Source of the DNA: Labedaea rhizosphaerae
GTDB lineage: Bacteria; Actinomycetota; Actinomycetes; Mycobacteriales; Pseudonocardiaceae
Assembly: GCF_004362825.1 (NCBI RefSeq)
Contig: NZ_SNXZ01000010.1
Coordinates: forward strand, 88,406 to 152,405
DNA length: 64,000 nt
Direction of reading: 5' to 3'
A program made the translations under genes and the position numbers. Shown piece after piece: positions 17,758 through 25,439 of the stretch. The notes under the pieces are model-generated. The model saw only the letters and a list, made by a program, of their open reading frames with translations. It had not been told where the DNA came from and did not search any database. Every line of letters starts with the position of its first letter. The first letter of the stretch is position 1.

Positions 17758-18342
17758 TCACAAGCGGGTCTCGTACCGGGTCAGCAGCACGCCGCCGGGA
17801 AACGTCCGCGTCTCCACCAGGTTCAGGTTCACCCAGCTGTCCAGCGCGGTGAAGAACGGCGTGCCGCCGCCCACCAAGACCGGCACGGTGACCAGCACGT
17901 ACTCGTCGATCAGCCCGGCCCGCATGGCCGCCCCGGCCAGCGTCGCGCCGCCGATGTCCATCGGGCCGGCGTCCTCGGCCTTGAGCCGGGCGATCTCGGC
18001 GACTGCCTCGCCGCTGACCAGGCGGGTGTTCCAGTCGACCTCCTCGATCGTCGAGGAGAACACCACCTTCGGCATGTCCCGCCAGCGCTGGGCGAACTCG
18101 ATCACCGCCGGTGTGGCGCCGGGCTGCTGGTCGGCGGTCGGCCAGTCGGAACTCATCGTCGTCCACAGCTTGCGCCCGTACAGCGCCAGGCCCGTCGCCG
18201 CCACCCGGTCGGACCACCACTGGAACAACTCGTCGCTCGGCGACGAGTCCGGTCCCTCACCTCCGCTCCAGCCGATGTCGTCGCCGGGCGCGGCGATGTA
18301 GCCGTCCAAGGTCACATTCATGCCGAAGGTCAGTTTTCGCAT
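17758..18342 (-). CDS. Dihydrofolate reductase/RibD C-terminal family protein
   Basis: 194 residues with MRKLTFGMNVTLDGYIAAPGDD at the start, LYGRKLWTTM and DIGGATLAGAAMRAGLIDE in the middle and VPVLVGGGTPFF near the end, the signature of the stand-alone RibD_C (DHFR-like) family of NADPH-binding reductases. ATG 18342 is preceded by GGAGG at 9 bases. The substrate of these small proteins is generally unknown. It lies between the sigma factor gene and the MFS exporter, and may be housekeeping rather than part of the polyketide cluster. Confidence 0.85.
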   Translation of the reverse strand: MRKLTFGMNVTLDGYIAAPGDDIGWSGGEGPDSSPSDELFQWWSDRVAATGLALYGRKLWTTMSSDWPTADQQPGATPAVIEFAQRWRDMPKVVFSSTIEEVDWNTRLVSGEAVAEIARLKAEDAGPMDIGGATLAGAAMRAGLIDEYVLVTVPVLVGGGTPFFTALDSWVNLNLVETRTFPGGVLLTRYETRL

Positions 18343-18398
18343 GGCGTCAGCCTCCCGTGAGTCGATCTCACAGGTACAGACGGGCGCGGCGCGAAAAC

Positions 18399-19748
18399 CT
18401 AATCGGTGTGCGGCTGGGCGGCGACCGGTGCGTCGTCGGCGGGCACCACTCGGGTCCTGGCCACGATGAGGCCGGCGACGACAAGGGACACGGCGCCGAG
18501 GGTCGCGCCCCAGCGCAGCGCGTCGGACCCGGACACCGACCACAGCGCGGCACCCGTCGCGGAGCCGAAGGCGATACCGAGCTGACGCACCACATTGGAC
18601 GTTGCCGACGTCAACCCCATCTTGCTGCGCGGGGTGTTGCCCATCAACAAGACCTGCAACTGCCCGTTGAACACCCCGAACCCAGCGCCCACGACCGCCA
18701 GCCGCCAGAACAGGTCGCCCGGTGCGTCACCGGCGAACAGCAGCAGGACCGCGCCCAGGGCGAGGACACCGGCCCCGACCACGGCGATCGGCCGGGTGCC
18801 GACCCGGTCGGCCACCATGCCCGCGCCGTAGCTGGTCGCCAGCGCGGCGATCGGGAACGCGAGCAGCACCAGGCCGGCGGTGCCCGCGCTCGTGTGCAGC
18901 CCGTGCTGCAGGAAGAACGGCAGCACGAACACCAGCACGTTGAAACCCGTGTACACCAACACGAGCGCGACGTGCGGGCCGAGCACGCCGCGGGTGCCGA
19001 GCAGCTCACGCACCGGCACCGCGTCCCGCCCGCGGTACCAGGCCACGAGCAACGGCAGCGCGAGCACCGCGACGACCAGCCATACCGGACTCTCGGTGAC
19101 CGCGAGCGACAGACCCAGGATCACGGCGACCGCCCCACCGCCGAACGTGGCGGCTTCCACCAGCCACCGCCGCCGCGGCCACGTGAGCCCGTCACCGAGC
19201 GGGAGTTGGCCCGAGGCCAGCAGAACCGCGGCCGCGACGGCGGGGATGGACAGGTAGAAGATCCACGGCCAGCCCAGCGACTCGACGATCTGCCCGCCCA
19301 GCGCGGGTCCGAGCACGCCACCGGTGGTGCCGAACAGCATGATCACGCCGAATGCCCGCCCGCGCGCCTCCGGCCGCACCGACACGGTGCCGAGCACCGC
19401 CGAGAGCGCGAGCAGCACGACCCCGAAGCAGCCCTGCAGCACACGCGCCGCGATCAGCCACCCGATCCCCGGCGCCAGCCCGGCCAACGCGGTGGACACG
19501 GCGAATCCCGCGCACGCCAGCGTCAGCGCCCGGCGCGGGTCGACCGCGTCCACCCACCGCCCGGCGCACAGACCCAGCGCGATGATCGGCGTGAGGTAGC
19601 CCAGCACGACCCACTGCACGAGCGCGGTCGAGGTGGCGAAGTCGTCCTCGATGGCCGGCAGCGCCACGTTGACGATCGTGGCGTCCAGCTGGGCGACGAA
19701 AACCGTGAGCCCAACGGCCACGACCAGTGCCCATCGATTCCGCTCCAC
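18399..19748 (-). CDS. MFS drug efflux transporter (DHA2-like)
   Basis: 449 residues, almost entirely transmembrane helices. Start is GTG 19748 (VERNRWALVVAVGL) with AAAGGA 7 bases upstream; the upstream ATG at 19766 has no good ribosome site. Helix 1 carries QLDATIVNVALPAI (motif D1 of DHA-type exporters), followed by GRWVDAVDPRRAL (motif A), ARVLQGCFGV (motif B) and GGVLGPALGGQIVE (motif C, specific to antiporters). It exports small molecules with proton exchange. It is divergent from the first FAD monooxygenase, so it is probably the export/self-resistance gene of the polyketide cluster. Confidence 0.85.
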   Translation of the reverse strand: MERNRWALVVAVGLTVFVAQLDATIVNVALPAIEDDFATSTALVQWVVLGYLTPIIALGLCAGRWVDAVDPRRALTLACAGFAVSTALAGLAPGIGWLIAARVLQGCFGVVLLALSAVLGTVSVRPEARGRAFGVIMLFGTTGGVLGPALGGQIVESLGWPWIFYLSIPAVAAAVLLASGQLPLGDGLTWPRRRWLVEAATFGGGAVAVILGLSLAVTESPVWLVVAVLALPLLVAWYRGRDAVPVRELLGTRGVLGPHVALVLVYTGFNVLVFVLPFFLQHGLHTSAGTAGLVLLAFPIAALATSYGAGMVADRVGTRPIAVVGAGVLALGAVLLLFAGDAPGDLFWRLAVVGAGFGVFNGQLQVLLMGNTPRSKMGLTSATSNVVRQLGIAFGSATGAALWSVSGSDALRWGATLGAVSLVVAGLIVARTRVVPADDAPVAAQPHTD

Positions 19749-19980
19749 GCGTCGGTCCTTTCGCATCGGGGGCGTGCTTGGTGATCTTGACAACGCTAAT
19801 CAGGTGGCGCGGATTGTGTCAACGACACCGCACGGCATCTGACGCGGATGAAATTCTTCTGACACAGGTTTTGCGCAATCCTGAATTGCCCGACATTGAC
19901 CCGGGCGGGCGTGAACGAACAAGGTGGAGTGCGATTCCCGGCTGCCGAATCCGGCCGCGAGCCGAAGCCAAGGAGAAGAC

Positions 19981-21456
19981 ATGGACACTGCCGTTGTCGT
20001 CGTGGGTGCGGGTCCGGCCGGCCTGATGCTCGCCGGTGAGCTGCGGCTCGCCGGCATCGACGTCGTGGTCGTGGAGAAGCTCGCCGAGCCGACGGGTGAG
20101 TCCCGCGGCCTCGGGTTCACCGTGCGCACCATGGAGGTGCTCGACCAGCGCGGCCTGCTGCCGCGCTTCGGTGACCTGCCGACGACCGGTCAGCACCACT
20201 TCGGTGGCCTGGCCCTGGACCTGAGCGTGCTCGACGGCGCCCACCTGGCCAACAAGACAGTGCTGCAGTCGCAGACCGAGGCCGCGCTCGAGGCGTGGGC
20301 CACCGAGCTCGGCGCCGAGCTGCGTCGCGGCCACGAACTGGTGTCGGTGACGCAGGACGACGACGGGGTCGACATCGAGGTGTCCGGCCCGCGAGGTGGC
20401 TACCGGATGCGGTGCGCCTACCTGGTGGGCTGCGACGGCGGCCGCAGCAAGGTGCGCAAGAGCGCGGGCTTCGAGTTTCCCGGCACCGCGGCGACGATGG
20501 AGATGCTCCTGGCCGACGTCCGGGGCGTGCAGCTGCAACGCCCCGACGAGCGCCGGTACGGCGAGACGGTGCCGGGCGGGCTGGTCATGGGTGGCGACCT
20601 CGGCGGCGGCATCACGCGGATCATCATCTGCGAACGCGGCCGGGCGCCGAAGACCCATCGCAGCGGCCCGCCCGCCTACGAGGAGCTCGTGGCGGCCTGG
20701 AAGCGACTTACTGGTGAGGACATCTCGGCGGGCGTCCCGGTCTGGACCAGTGCGTACGGCGACGCGTCCCGGCAGGTGTCGAACTACCGGAAGGGTCGCG
20801 TGCTCGTCGCGGGCGACGCGGCGCGCATCCACCTCCCGGCCGGCGGGCAGGGGATGAACGCGAGCATCCAGGACTCGGTGAACCTGGGCTGGAAGCTCGC
20901 CGCCGTGGTCCGCGGGAGCGCGCCGGATGCGTTGCTGGACACCTACCACAGCGAGCGGCACCCGGTGGGGGAGCGGCTGCTGACCAACACGCAGGCGCAG
21001 GGCCTGCTGTTCCTCGGCGGTTCCGAGGTCCAGCCGTTGCGCGACGTCTTCGCCGAGCTGATCGAGTACGAGAACGTCAGCAGGCACCTGGCCCGCATGG
21101 TCAGCGGGCTGGACATCCGCTACGACGTCGGCGCGGGCGACCACCCGCTGCTGGGCCGCCGGATGCCCCACGTCGACCTCGCCGACCAGGACCGCAAGAC
21201 CAGCACCACGGAGTTGCTGCGCCCGGCGCGCGGGGTGCTGCTCGACTGCGCCGACGACGCCGCGTTGCGCACGGCCGCCGCCGCATGGGCGGACCGGGTG
21301 GACGTCGTCACCGCGGCGCCGGTCGACGGTGGCGCGGACAACCCGTTGCGGGGCGCCGACGCGTTCCTGCTCCGCCCCGACGGCTACGTGGCGTGGACGA
21401 GCGGCGGCGAGACCGGCGTCGCCGCGGCGCTGGAGCGCTGGTTCGGTCCCGCCTGA
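19981..21456 (+). CDS. FAD-dependent aromatic polyketide monooxygenase (PgaE/RdmE type), copy 1
   Basis: 491 residues, start ATG 19981 after AAGGAGAAG. The Rossmann motif GAGPAG is at 9-14, the NADPH/FAD motif VGCDGGRS near 150, and GDAARIHLPAGGQGMN at 278-293 (FAD ribityl binding). The C-terminal thioredoxin-like domain ends in YVAWTSGGETGVAAALERWFGPA. This is group A flavin hydroxylase architecture, as in PgaE, CabE or RdmE, which hydroxylate anthraquinone or angucyclinone rings. It is very similar over its full length to the enzyme at 25440-26900, including DTYHSERHPVG and TSTTELLRPARGVLLDCADDA. The two probably act at different stages on the same skeleton. Confidence 0.92.
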   Translation: MDTAVVVVGAGPAGLMLAGELRLAGIDVVVVEKLAEPTGESRGLGFTVRTMEVLDQRGLLPRFGDLPTTGQHHFGGLALDLSVLDGAHLANKTVLQSQTEAALEAWATELGAELRRGHELVSVTQDDDGVDIEVSGPRGGYRMRCAYLVGCDGGRSKVRKSAGFEFPGTAATMEMLLADVRGVQLQRPDERRYGETVPGGLVMGGDLGGGITRIIICERGRAPKTHRSGPPAYEELVAAWKRLTGEDISAGVPVWTSAYGDASRQVSNYRKGRVLVAGDAARIHLPAGGQGMNASIQDSVNLGWKLAAVVRGSAPDALLDTYHSERHPVGERLLTNTQAQGLLFLGGSEVQPLRDVFAELIEYENVSRHLARMVSGLDIRYDVGAGDHPLLGRRMPHVDLADQDRKTSTTELLRPARGVLLDCADDAALRTAAAAWADRVDVVTAAPVDGGADNPLRGADAFLLRPDGYVAWTSGGETGVAAALERWFGPA

Positions 21457-21497
21457 GCGTCGCCTCCCACCGCACCGCCCCGAACACGAGGAGCACC

Positions 21498-21941
21498 ATG
21501 GATTCCACGGTTTCCACCGTCTTCACCGACGTCGAGCTCGCGTACCTGACCAGCCAGCACCTCGCGCGGCTGGCCACGGCGCAACCCGACGGCACCATCC
21601 AGATCAACCCGGTCACCTTCCGGTACAACCACGCCACCGGCACGATCGACATCGGCGGGCGGCACATGGCGACGAGCCGGAAGTTCCGCAACGTCCGCGA
21701 CAACGGCCGGGTCGCGTTCGTCGTCGACGACCTCCGGTCGGTGGACCCGGTCTGGCAGCCGCGGTGCCTGGAGGTCCGTGGTCAGGGCGAGGCCCTCACG
21801 CAGGCCGCCGACTCGGCCTGGGCCGGGGTGGCCAACGGCTGGGACGGCGCGATCATCCGGATCCGCGCGCGGCGGGTCATCAGCTTCGGCATCGACGAGA
21901 ACGACCCGCCGTTCACCAGTCACCGCCGTGACGTGGGATGA
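21498..21941 (+). CDS. PPOX-class F420-dependent oxidoreductase-like protein
   Basis: 147 residues. ATG 21498 follows GAGGAGC; 41 bases behind the monooxygenase, same operon. TDVELAYLTSQHLARLATAQPDGTIQINPVTFRYN is the N-terminus of pyridoxamine-phosphate-oxidase-like split-barrel proteins of the F420 group; RKFRNVRDNGRVAFVVDD and LEVRGQGEAL complete the barrel. These proteins bind FMN or, in actinomycetes, mainly F420. A role as reductase or flavin partner for the polyketide oxygenases is inferred from position only. Confidence 0.8.
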   Translation: MDSTVSTVFTDVELAYLTSQHLARLATAQPDGTIQINPVTFRYNHATGTIDIGGRHMATSRKFRNVRDNGRVAFVVDDLRSVDPVWQPRCLEVRGQGEALTQAADSAWAGVANGWDGAIIRIRARRVISFGIDENDPPFTSHRRDVG

Positions 21942-22374
21942 GCGGGCCCCCGCTGCTAACGCAGAGCAAGAGCGCCAAATGATATTGGTCCATCCGGGTG
22001 GCAATGCGTGAGATGATATTTCCACGACTTGGTACGGAGGCTACGTGACCAGGCAGCCTCGCTGATTTCACAGCGTCACCTCGGCATGTGCAAAAGCCCA
22101 CGCCAGGCATGATCTTGTGCCCTCCAGTCTGGGCGCACTAGAGTCGCGGACAGGTGAAAACCGGGGATGTGTCCGTGATTCTTTGAGGATGGTGCGCATA
22201 GGCTGACCGCCGGATATCGACGTAATTCCATTCTGATTAACCGGCCGCGAAACACTCGGCGGCAGTAACAACGTTTTTCTTGATCAATAGCTCTTTTCGG
22301 TGAGCTGGCGCAGCCGGGCCCGGTCCCGTCGGGTCCGCGCGTCGGCTTGCCGGTTTCGGCGCGTCAAGGGGGTC
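21942..22374. other. Intergenic region upstream of the StrR-like activator
   Basis: 433 bases of locally AT-richer DNA with no gene. ATGATATT occurs twice (near 21978 and 22013). A 6-base dyad CGGACA...TGTCCG spans 22147-22174, and an AT-rich stretch lies at 22225-22300. It should contain the promoter of the StrR-like gene. No full StrR-type operator (two 9-base arms 11 apart) was found here; the only full match is inside the gene. Confidence 0.4.
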
Positions 22375-23364
22375 ATGGCAATCGTGCGCGACGCTGGTTC
22401 GACTGGACGAAGCGACGCCAGGGACACCGGGGAAATCGAGATGGTGCCCGTCAGCGAGCCGCTGCCCGGGTACTCACCGCGCGTTCGGGGCGAGGACGCG
22501 GCGCATGTGCGGAACCTCGCGAACACCGGCGATCCGTTGCCGCCGATCGTGGTGCACCGCACGACGATGCGCGTGGTCGACGGCATGCACCGGCTCGAGG
22601 CGGCCCGGGCGCGGGGTGATCGCGAGATCGCCGTCGAGTACTTCGACGGCAGCGCGCAGGACGCCTTCCTGCGTGCGGTGCGTGCGAACGTGACGCACGG
22701 CCTGCCGCTGTCCCGCGCCGATCGCGAGGCCGCGGTGAAGCGGATCATCGAGTCGCACGCGGGCCTGTCCGACCGTGCGATCGCGCGGGTGGCCGGGCTC
22801 AGCCCGTCGACCGTCGCGGCCATCCGCAGGCGTTCGACTGACAAGGCCGCGCAGTCGAACAGCAGACTCGGCCGCGACGGCAGGACACGGCCGGTGAACG
22901 CGGTCGAAGGCCGGCTGCGGGCGGGCCGGTTGATCGCCGAACGCCCGGACGCCTCGCTGCGCGCCATCGCGCGGGAGGCGAAGGTCTCGCTGGGCACCGT
23001 GCAGGACGTGCGCAAGCGGATGGACCGCGGCGAGGACCTGGTCCCCGCCAAGTTCCTGTCCCGGCAGGCGGCTACGCCGCGGGCGGGGAAACCGGCCGAC
23101 GGCGGGGAAACCGGCCTGCCGGCGTTGTACGTGCTGCGCCGAGACCCGTCCTTGCGGATGTCCGAGCCCGGCCGCGCTTTGCTGCAGTGGCTGGGGGTCT
23201 GCGCGCGTGACCACGAACGCGAGCAGATCGTCGACGCGATTCCGGAGCACTGCCTGGAGATCGTCCTCGAACTGGCGAACAGCTGCGCGGAGACCTGGAC
23301 GCAACTGCGTCACGACATCGAGCGGCGGGTGCGGGGCAGCTCCGCATCCCGCGGGGGTGGGTGA
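22375..23364 (+). CDS. StrR-family pathway-specific transcriptional activator (ParB-like + HTH)
   Basis: 329 residues. It has the StrR layout: MVPVSEPLPGYSPRVRGED, LPPIVVHRTTMRVVDGMHRLEAAR (ParB/sulfiredoxin-like domain, about 20-110), FLRAVRANVTHGLPLSRADRE, then HTH elements LSDRAIARVAGLSPSTVAAIR and LRAIAREAKVSLGTVQDVRKR. StrR, NovG, Bbr and Tei15* of this family switch on streptomycin, aminocoumarin and glycopeptide clusters. ATG 22375 is chosen near AAGGGGG (short spacing); GTG 22384 is possible. An exact StrR-type operator lies within the gene at 22832-22860, suggesting autoregulation. It probably activates the polyketide operons, although no second full site was found in this window by eye. 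Confidence 0.9.
   Translation: MAIVRDAGSTGRSDARDTGEIEMVPVSEPLPGYSPRVRGEDAAHVRNLANTGDPLPPIVVHRTTMRVVDGMHRLEAARARGDREIAVEYFDGSAQDAFLRAVRANVTHGLPLSRADREAAVKRIIESHAGLSDRAIARVAGLSPSTVAAIRRRSTDKAAQSNSRLGRDGRTRPVNAVEGRLRAGRLIAERPDASLRAIAREAKVSLGTVQDVRKRMDRGEDLVPAKFLSRQAATPRAGKPADGGETGLPALYVLRRDPSLRMSEPGRALLQWLGVCARDHEREQIVDAIPEHCLEIVLELANSCAETWTQLRHDIERRVRGSSASRGGG
22832..22860 (+). promoter_or_regulatory. Intragenic StrR-type operator
   Basis: GTTCGACTG, an 11-base spacer, then CAGTCGAAC: a perfect 9-base inverted repeat and an exact match to the recognition sequence known for StrR of Streptomyces griseus. It lies within the StrR-like coding region, in the codons for R-S-T...Q-S-N between the HTH and the rest. 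A half site, GTTCGACTG, also occurs near 22394 just after the start codon. Confidence 0.75.
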
Positions 23365-23384
23365 GCCGCTCGGCCCACCCACCC
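23355..23384. terminator. Bidirectional terminator-like dyad
   Basis: GGGTGGGTG ... CACCCACCC forms a 9-base-pair stem with a 12-base loop, extendable by AGCCG/CGGC pairs. It sits between the StrR-like gene (its stop is at the left arm) and the convergent SnoaL-like gene. There is no U-tract, as usual for actinomycete terminators. Confidence 0.5.
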
Positions 23385-23400
23385 GCGCCGCCGGGTCCGC

Positions 23401-23850
23401 TCAGCCGACCGGGTAGCGGTACCGCGGGGTCAGCTCGATGCGGTCCATCCGCCAGCCGCCGTCGGTGCGCACGACGCCGACCCGGGCGCCGACTGCGGTC
23501 ACGCTGACCGCCGGCACCTCGGGCACGCCGCCGACCAGCACGCCGATCACGTTGGCGTGCGCGGTCGCGCGGTCGCCGTCCAGCTCGATGCTCAGGCTGC
23601 ACCCGTTGTGCTGGGTGGACTTGTAGGAGACGTTGAGGGCACGGGTGGAGTCGATGACCGCCTGCGCGCCGGTGATCGGTTCACCGCCGGCCATCACCAG
23701 CGCGATGTCCTCGGTGTACAGGTCGCGGGCGGCGTCGAAGTCCTTGTCGTCCATCGTGCGCCAGTTCCGGGCGAGGAGTTCGGAGATCTCCGCTCGGTCC
23801 GACAGCTCGCGCAGCAGCGCGTCCTGTGCGGTCTGGAAGGTGCTCGTCAT
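23401..23850 (-). CDS. SnoaL-like / NTF2-fold protein
   Basis: 149 residues, ATG 23850 after GGGAG. LSDRAEISELLARNWRTMDDKDFDAARDLYTEDI is the start of the SnoaL_4 group of NTF2-fold proteins; NGCSLSIELDGDRATAHANVIG and the C-terminal WRMDRIELTPRYRYPVG complete the cone-shaped fold. Family members in aromatic polyketide clusters serve as ring cyclases or cofactor-free hydroxylases (SnoaL, SnoaL2, AclR). The placement between two regulators and two oxygenases suggests such a tailoring role. Which reaction it performs cannot be told from the sequence. Confidence 0.75.
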   Translation of the reverse strand: MTSTFQTAQDALLRELSDRAEISELLARNWRTMDDKDFDAARDLYTEDIALVMAGGEPITGAQAVIDSTRALNVSYKSTQHNGCSLSIELDGDRATAHANVIGVLVGGVPEVPAVSVTAVGARVGVVRTDGGWRMDRIELTPRYRYPVG

Positions 23851-24287
23851 CGGTTGGCTCCCATCGGGGCTCGTGGTGCGCCCGGCCGAGGTGCACCGGC
23901 CGGGCTCGCGGACAGCCCGCCGGGCTGGGCGGCGCTCCTGGTGACCATGGCGCAATTGGCGGTCGCCGGGCAATCCGTCTGCCATTGATTTGCATATCTT
24001 TGACAAGTATCTGACGTTTACCGGATGGGGCGACAAAGACGACTGGTCGCCCCATCGGGTCTTGGCTACACTGCGAATCAGGGGCGATTCAGCCAAGGCA
24101 AATTGGCGTGATGAGGTGAAAGAACCCTTATGTTTGGCCCGGTGAGACCAATGCGTTGCGGTAGCCGGCCGATCGCGGATTGGTCGTCGGAGGATAGCAG
24201 GGAGATGGTCGGGGAGCCACGAAGCTCGGTGAGTTTTGTTGTGATTTTCCTCGTTTCAGTTGACCAGACGATGGGGACGGATCGGCA
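23851..24287. other. Divergent regulatory region (SnoaL-like / response regulator)
   Basis: 437 bases, no gene. The stretch 23980-24020 is AT-rich, with TTGACA at 24000-24005 and promoter-like elements on both strands. The long inverted repeat 24021-24059 (separate entry) follows directly. The remaining 220 bases to the response regulator start carry no recognisable motif apart from a GGGGACGGA ribosome-site-like stretch just before the ATG. Confidence 0.4.
24021..24059. promoter_or_regulatory. Long inverted repeat, operator-like
   Basis: GATGGGGCGAC, 11 bases, GTCGCCCCATC (24024-24056): a perfect 11-base dyad, 14 bases per arm with one mismatch if the flanking CCG/GGG is counted. It lies next to AT-rich promoter-like DNA between the divergent SnoaL-like and response-regulator genes, so a protein binding site is more likely than a terminator. 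The 11-base spacer equals that of StrR operators but the arms are different. Confidence 0.55.
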
Positions 24288-25292
24288 ATGGAAATGAGGA
24301 CGAGTTCGAGCGCGACGGCAACCATCGCGCGACCGTTACGGGTGCTGATCGTGGAGAGCCAGTCCGATGACGCGACGGCGCTGGCCAGGAGCCTGGCCCG
24401 CTACGGCCACGAGACGTTCACGGTCGGCTCCGGCGCCACGGCCATCGAGACGTACGTCGACGCCGAGTTGATCCTGCTGGACCTCGAACTGCCGGACATC
24501 GACGGGCTCGAGGTGTGCGCGCGGATCCGGGCCGCCAGCGACACCCCGATCATCGCCTTCACCGGGGGACAACTGGACCGGGTCCTCGGCCTGCAGGCCG
24601 GTGCCGACGACTGCCTGGACAAGCCGTACGGGTTCCGCGAGCTGCTCGCCCGCATCGACGCGGTCATGCGCCGGTCGAGGATCGGTGTGGTGGGTAGGAG
24701 CGCCTTGCCGGGCACCGGCGCGAGTACGGCGCCGCGAAATGGTGCAGGTGGTGCCGGCCCGGCCCGGCCGCTGCCGAACGGCTCCCACGATCACGGGCCG
24801 AACGCGTCCGCGGCGAAGCCGGGGGTGGACGAGCACGTGCTGCGGCACGGGTTGCCGGGGCCGCGCGAGAGCGTCGAGTCATGGCACGGGCCCATGCCGC
24901 CCGCGCGCAAGCACCCGGAGCCGACCGGCGACCCGGCGGGGGATGCCGGCGTTGCGCGCAACGGGGCGAACGGCCCCAAGGAAGGCACGCTGACCATCGG
25001 CTCGCTGACCATCGACACGGCGTTCCGGCAGGTGCGCGTGCGCGGCAAGACCGTGGAGCTGACCCGCAAGGAGTTCGACCTGCTGCACTACCTGGCCACG
25101 AACTCCGACACCGTGATCACCCGCAGGCGGCTGATGGCCGAGGTGTGGGGTGACCAGTCGCCGCACGCGGCGAGCGCGCAGGCCAGCCGCACCATCGACA
25201 CCCACGTCAGCTCGCTGCGCGGAAAACTCGGCGAAGGCGGCTGGATCCGCACGGTGCGCGGGGTCGGCTTCCGCTTCGACAACGGCCGGTGA
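24288..25292 (+). CDS. Atypical OmpR-family response regulator (orphan, cluster-situated)
   Basis: 334 residues. Receiver domain at about 16-130: VLIVESQSDD, LILLDLELPDIDG (D65), AFTGG (T92), DKPYGF (K112). The usual second acidic residue of the metal pocket is lost (E23-S24 instead of DD or ED), so phosphorylation may be weak or absent, as in JadR1-like regulators of antibiotic clusters. An unusually long, Gly/Pro/Ala-rich linker (about 131-235) precedes a winged-helix domain (LTIDTAFRQVRV ... LTRKEFDLLHYLATNSDTVITRRRLMAEVWG ... IDTHVSSLRGKLGEGGWIRTVRGVGF). No histidine kinase gene is adjacent. It probably controls the neighbouring oxygenase and cyclase genes. Confidence 0.88.
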   Translation: MEMRTSSSATATIARPLRVLIVESQSDDATALARSLARYGHETFTVGSGATAIETYVDAELILLDLELPDIDGLEVCARIRAASDTPIIAFTGGQLDRVLGLQAGADDCLDKPYGFRELLARIDAVMRRSRIGVVGRSALPGTGASTAPRNGAGGAGPARPLPNGSHDHGPNASAAKPGVDEHVLRHGLPGPRESVESWHGPMPPARKHPEPTGDPAGDAGVARNGANGPKEGTLTIGSLTIDTAFRQVRVRGKTVELTRKEFDLLHYLATNSDTVITRRRLMAEVWGDQSPHAASAQASRTIDTHVSSLRGKLGEGGWIRTVRGVGFRFDNGR

Positions 25293-25439
25293 TTGCGGCG
25301 ATGTGAAATTTCGCCAACTCGGTTCGGCCGGTCAATTGACGCTTTCTTGTGAATCCTTCTGTTGAGTCCCCGGTGTGCATCGGTCATTCTCGAAAGCGCA
25401 CGGAAAACGATTAGCGACAGACGGTGGAGGGGAGAGCGC

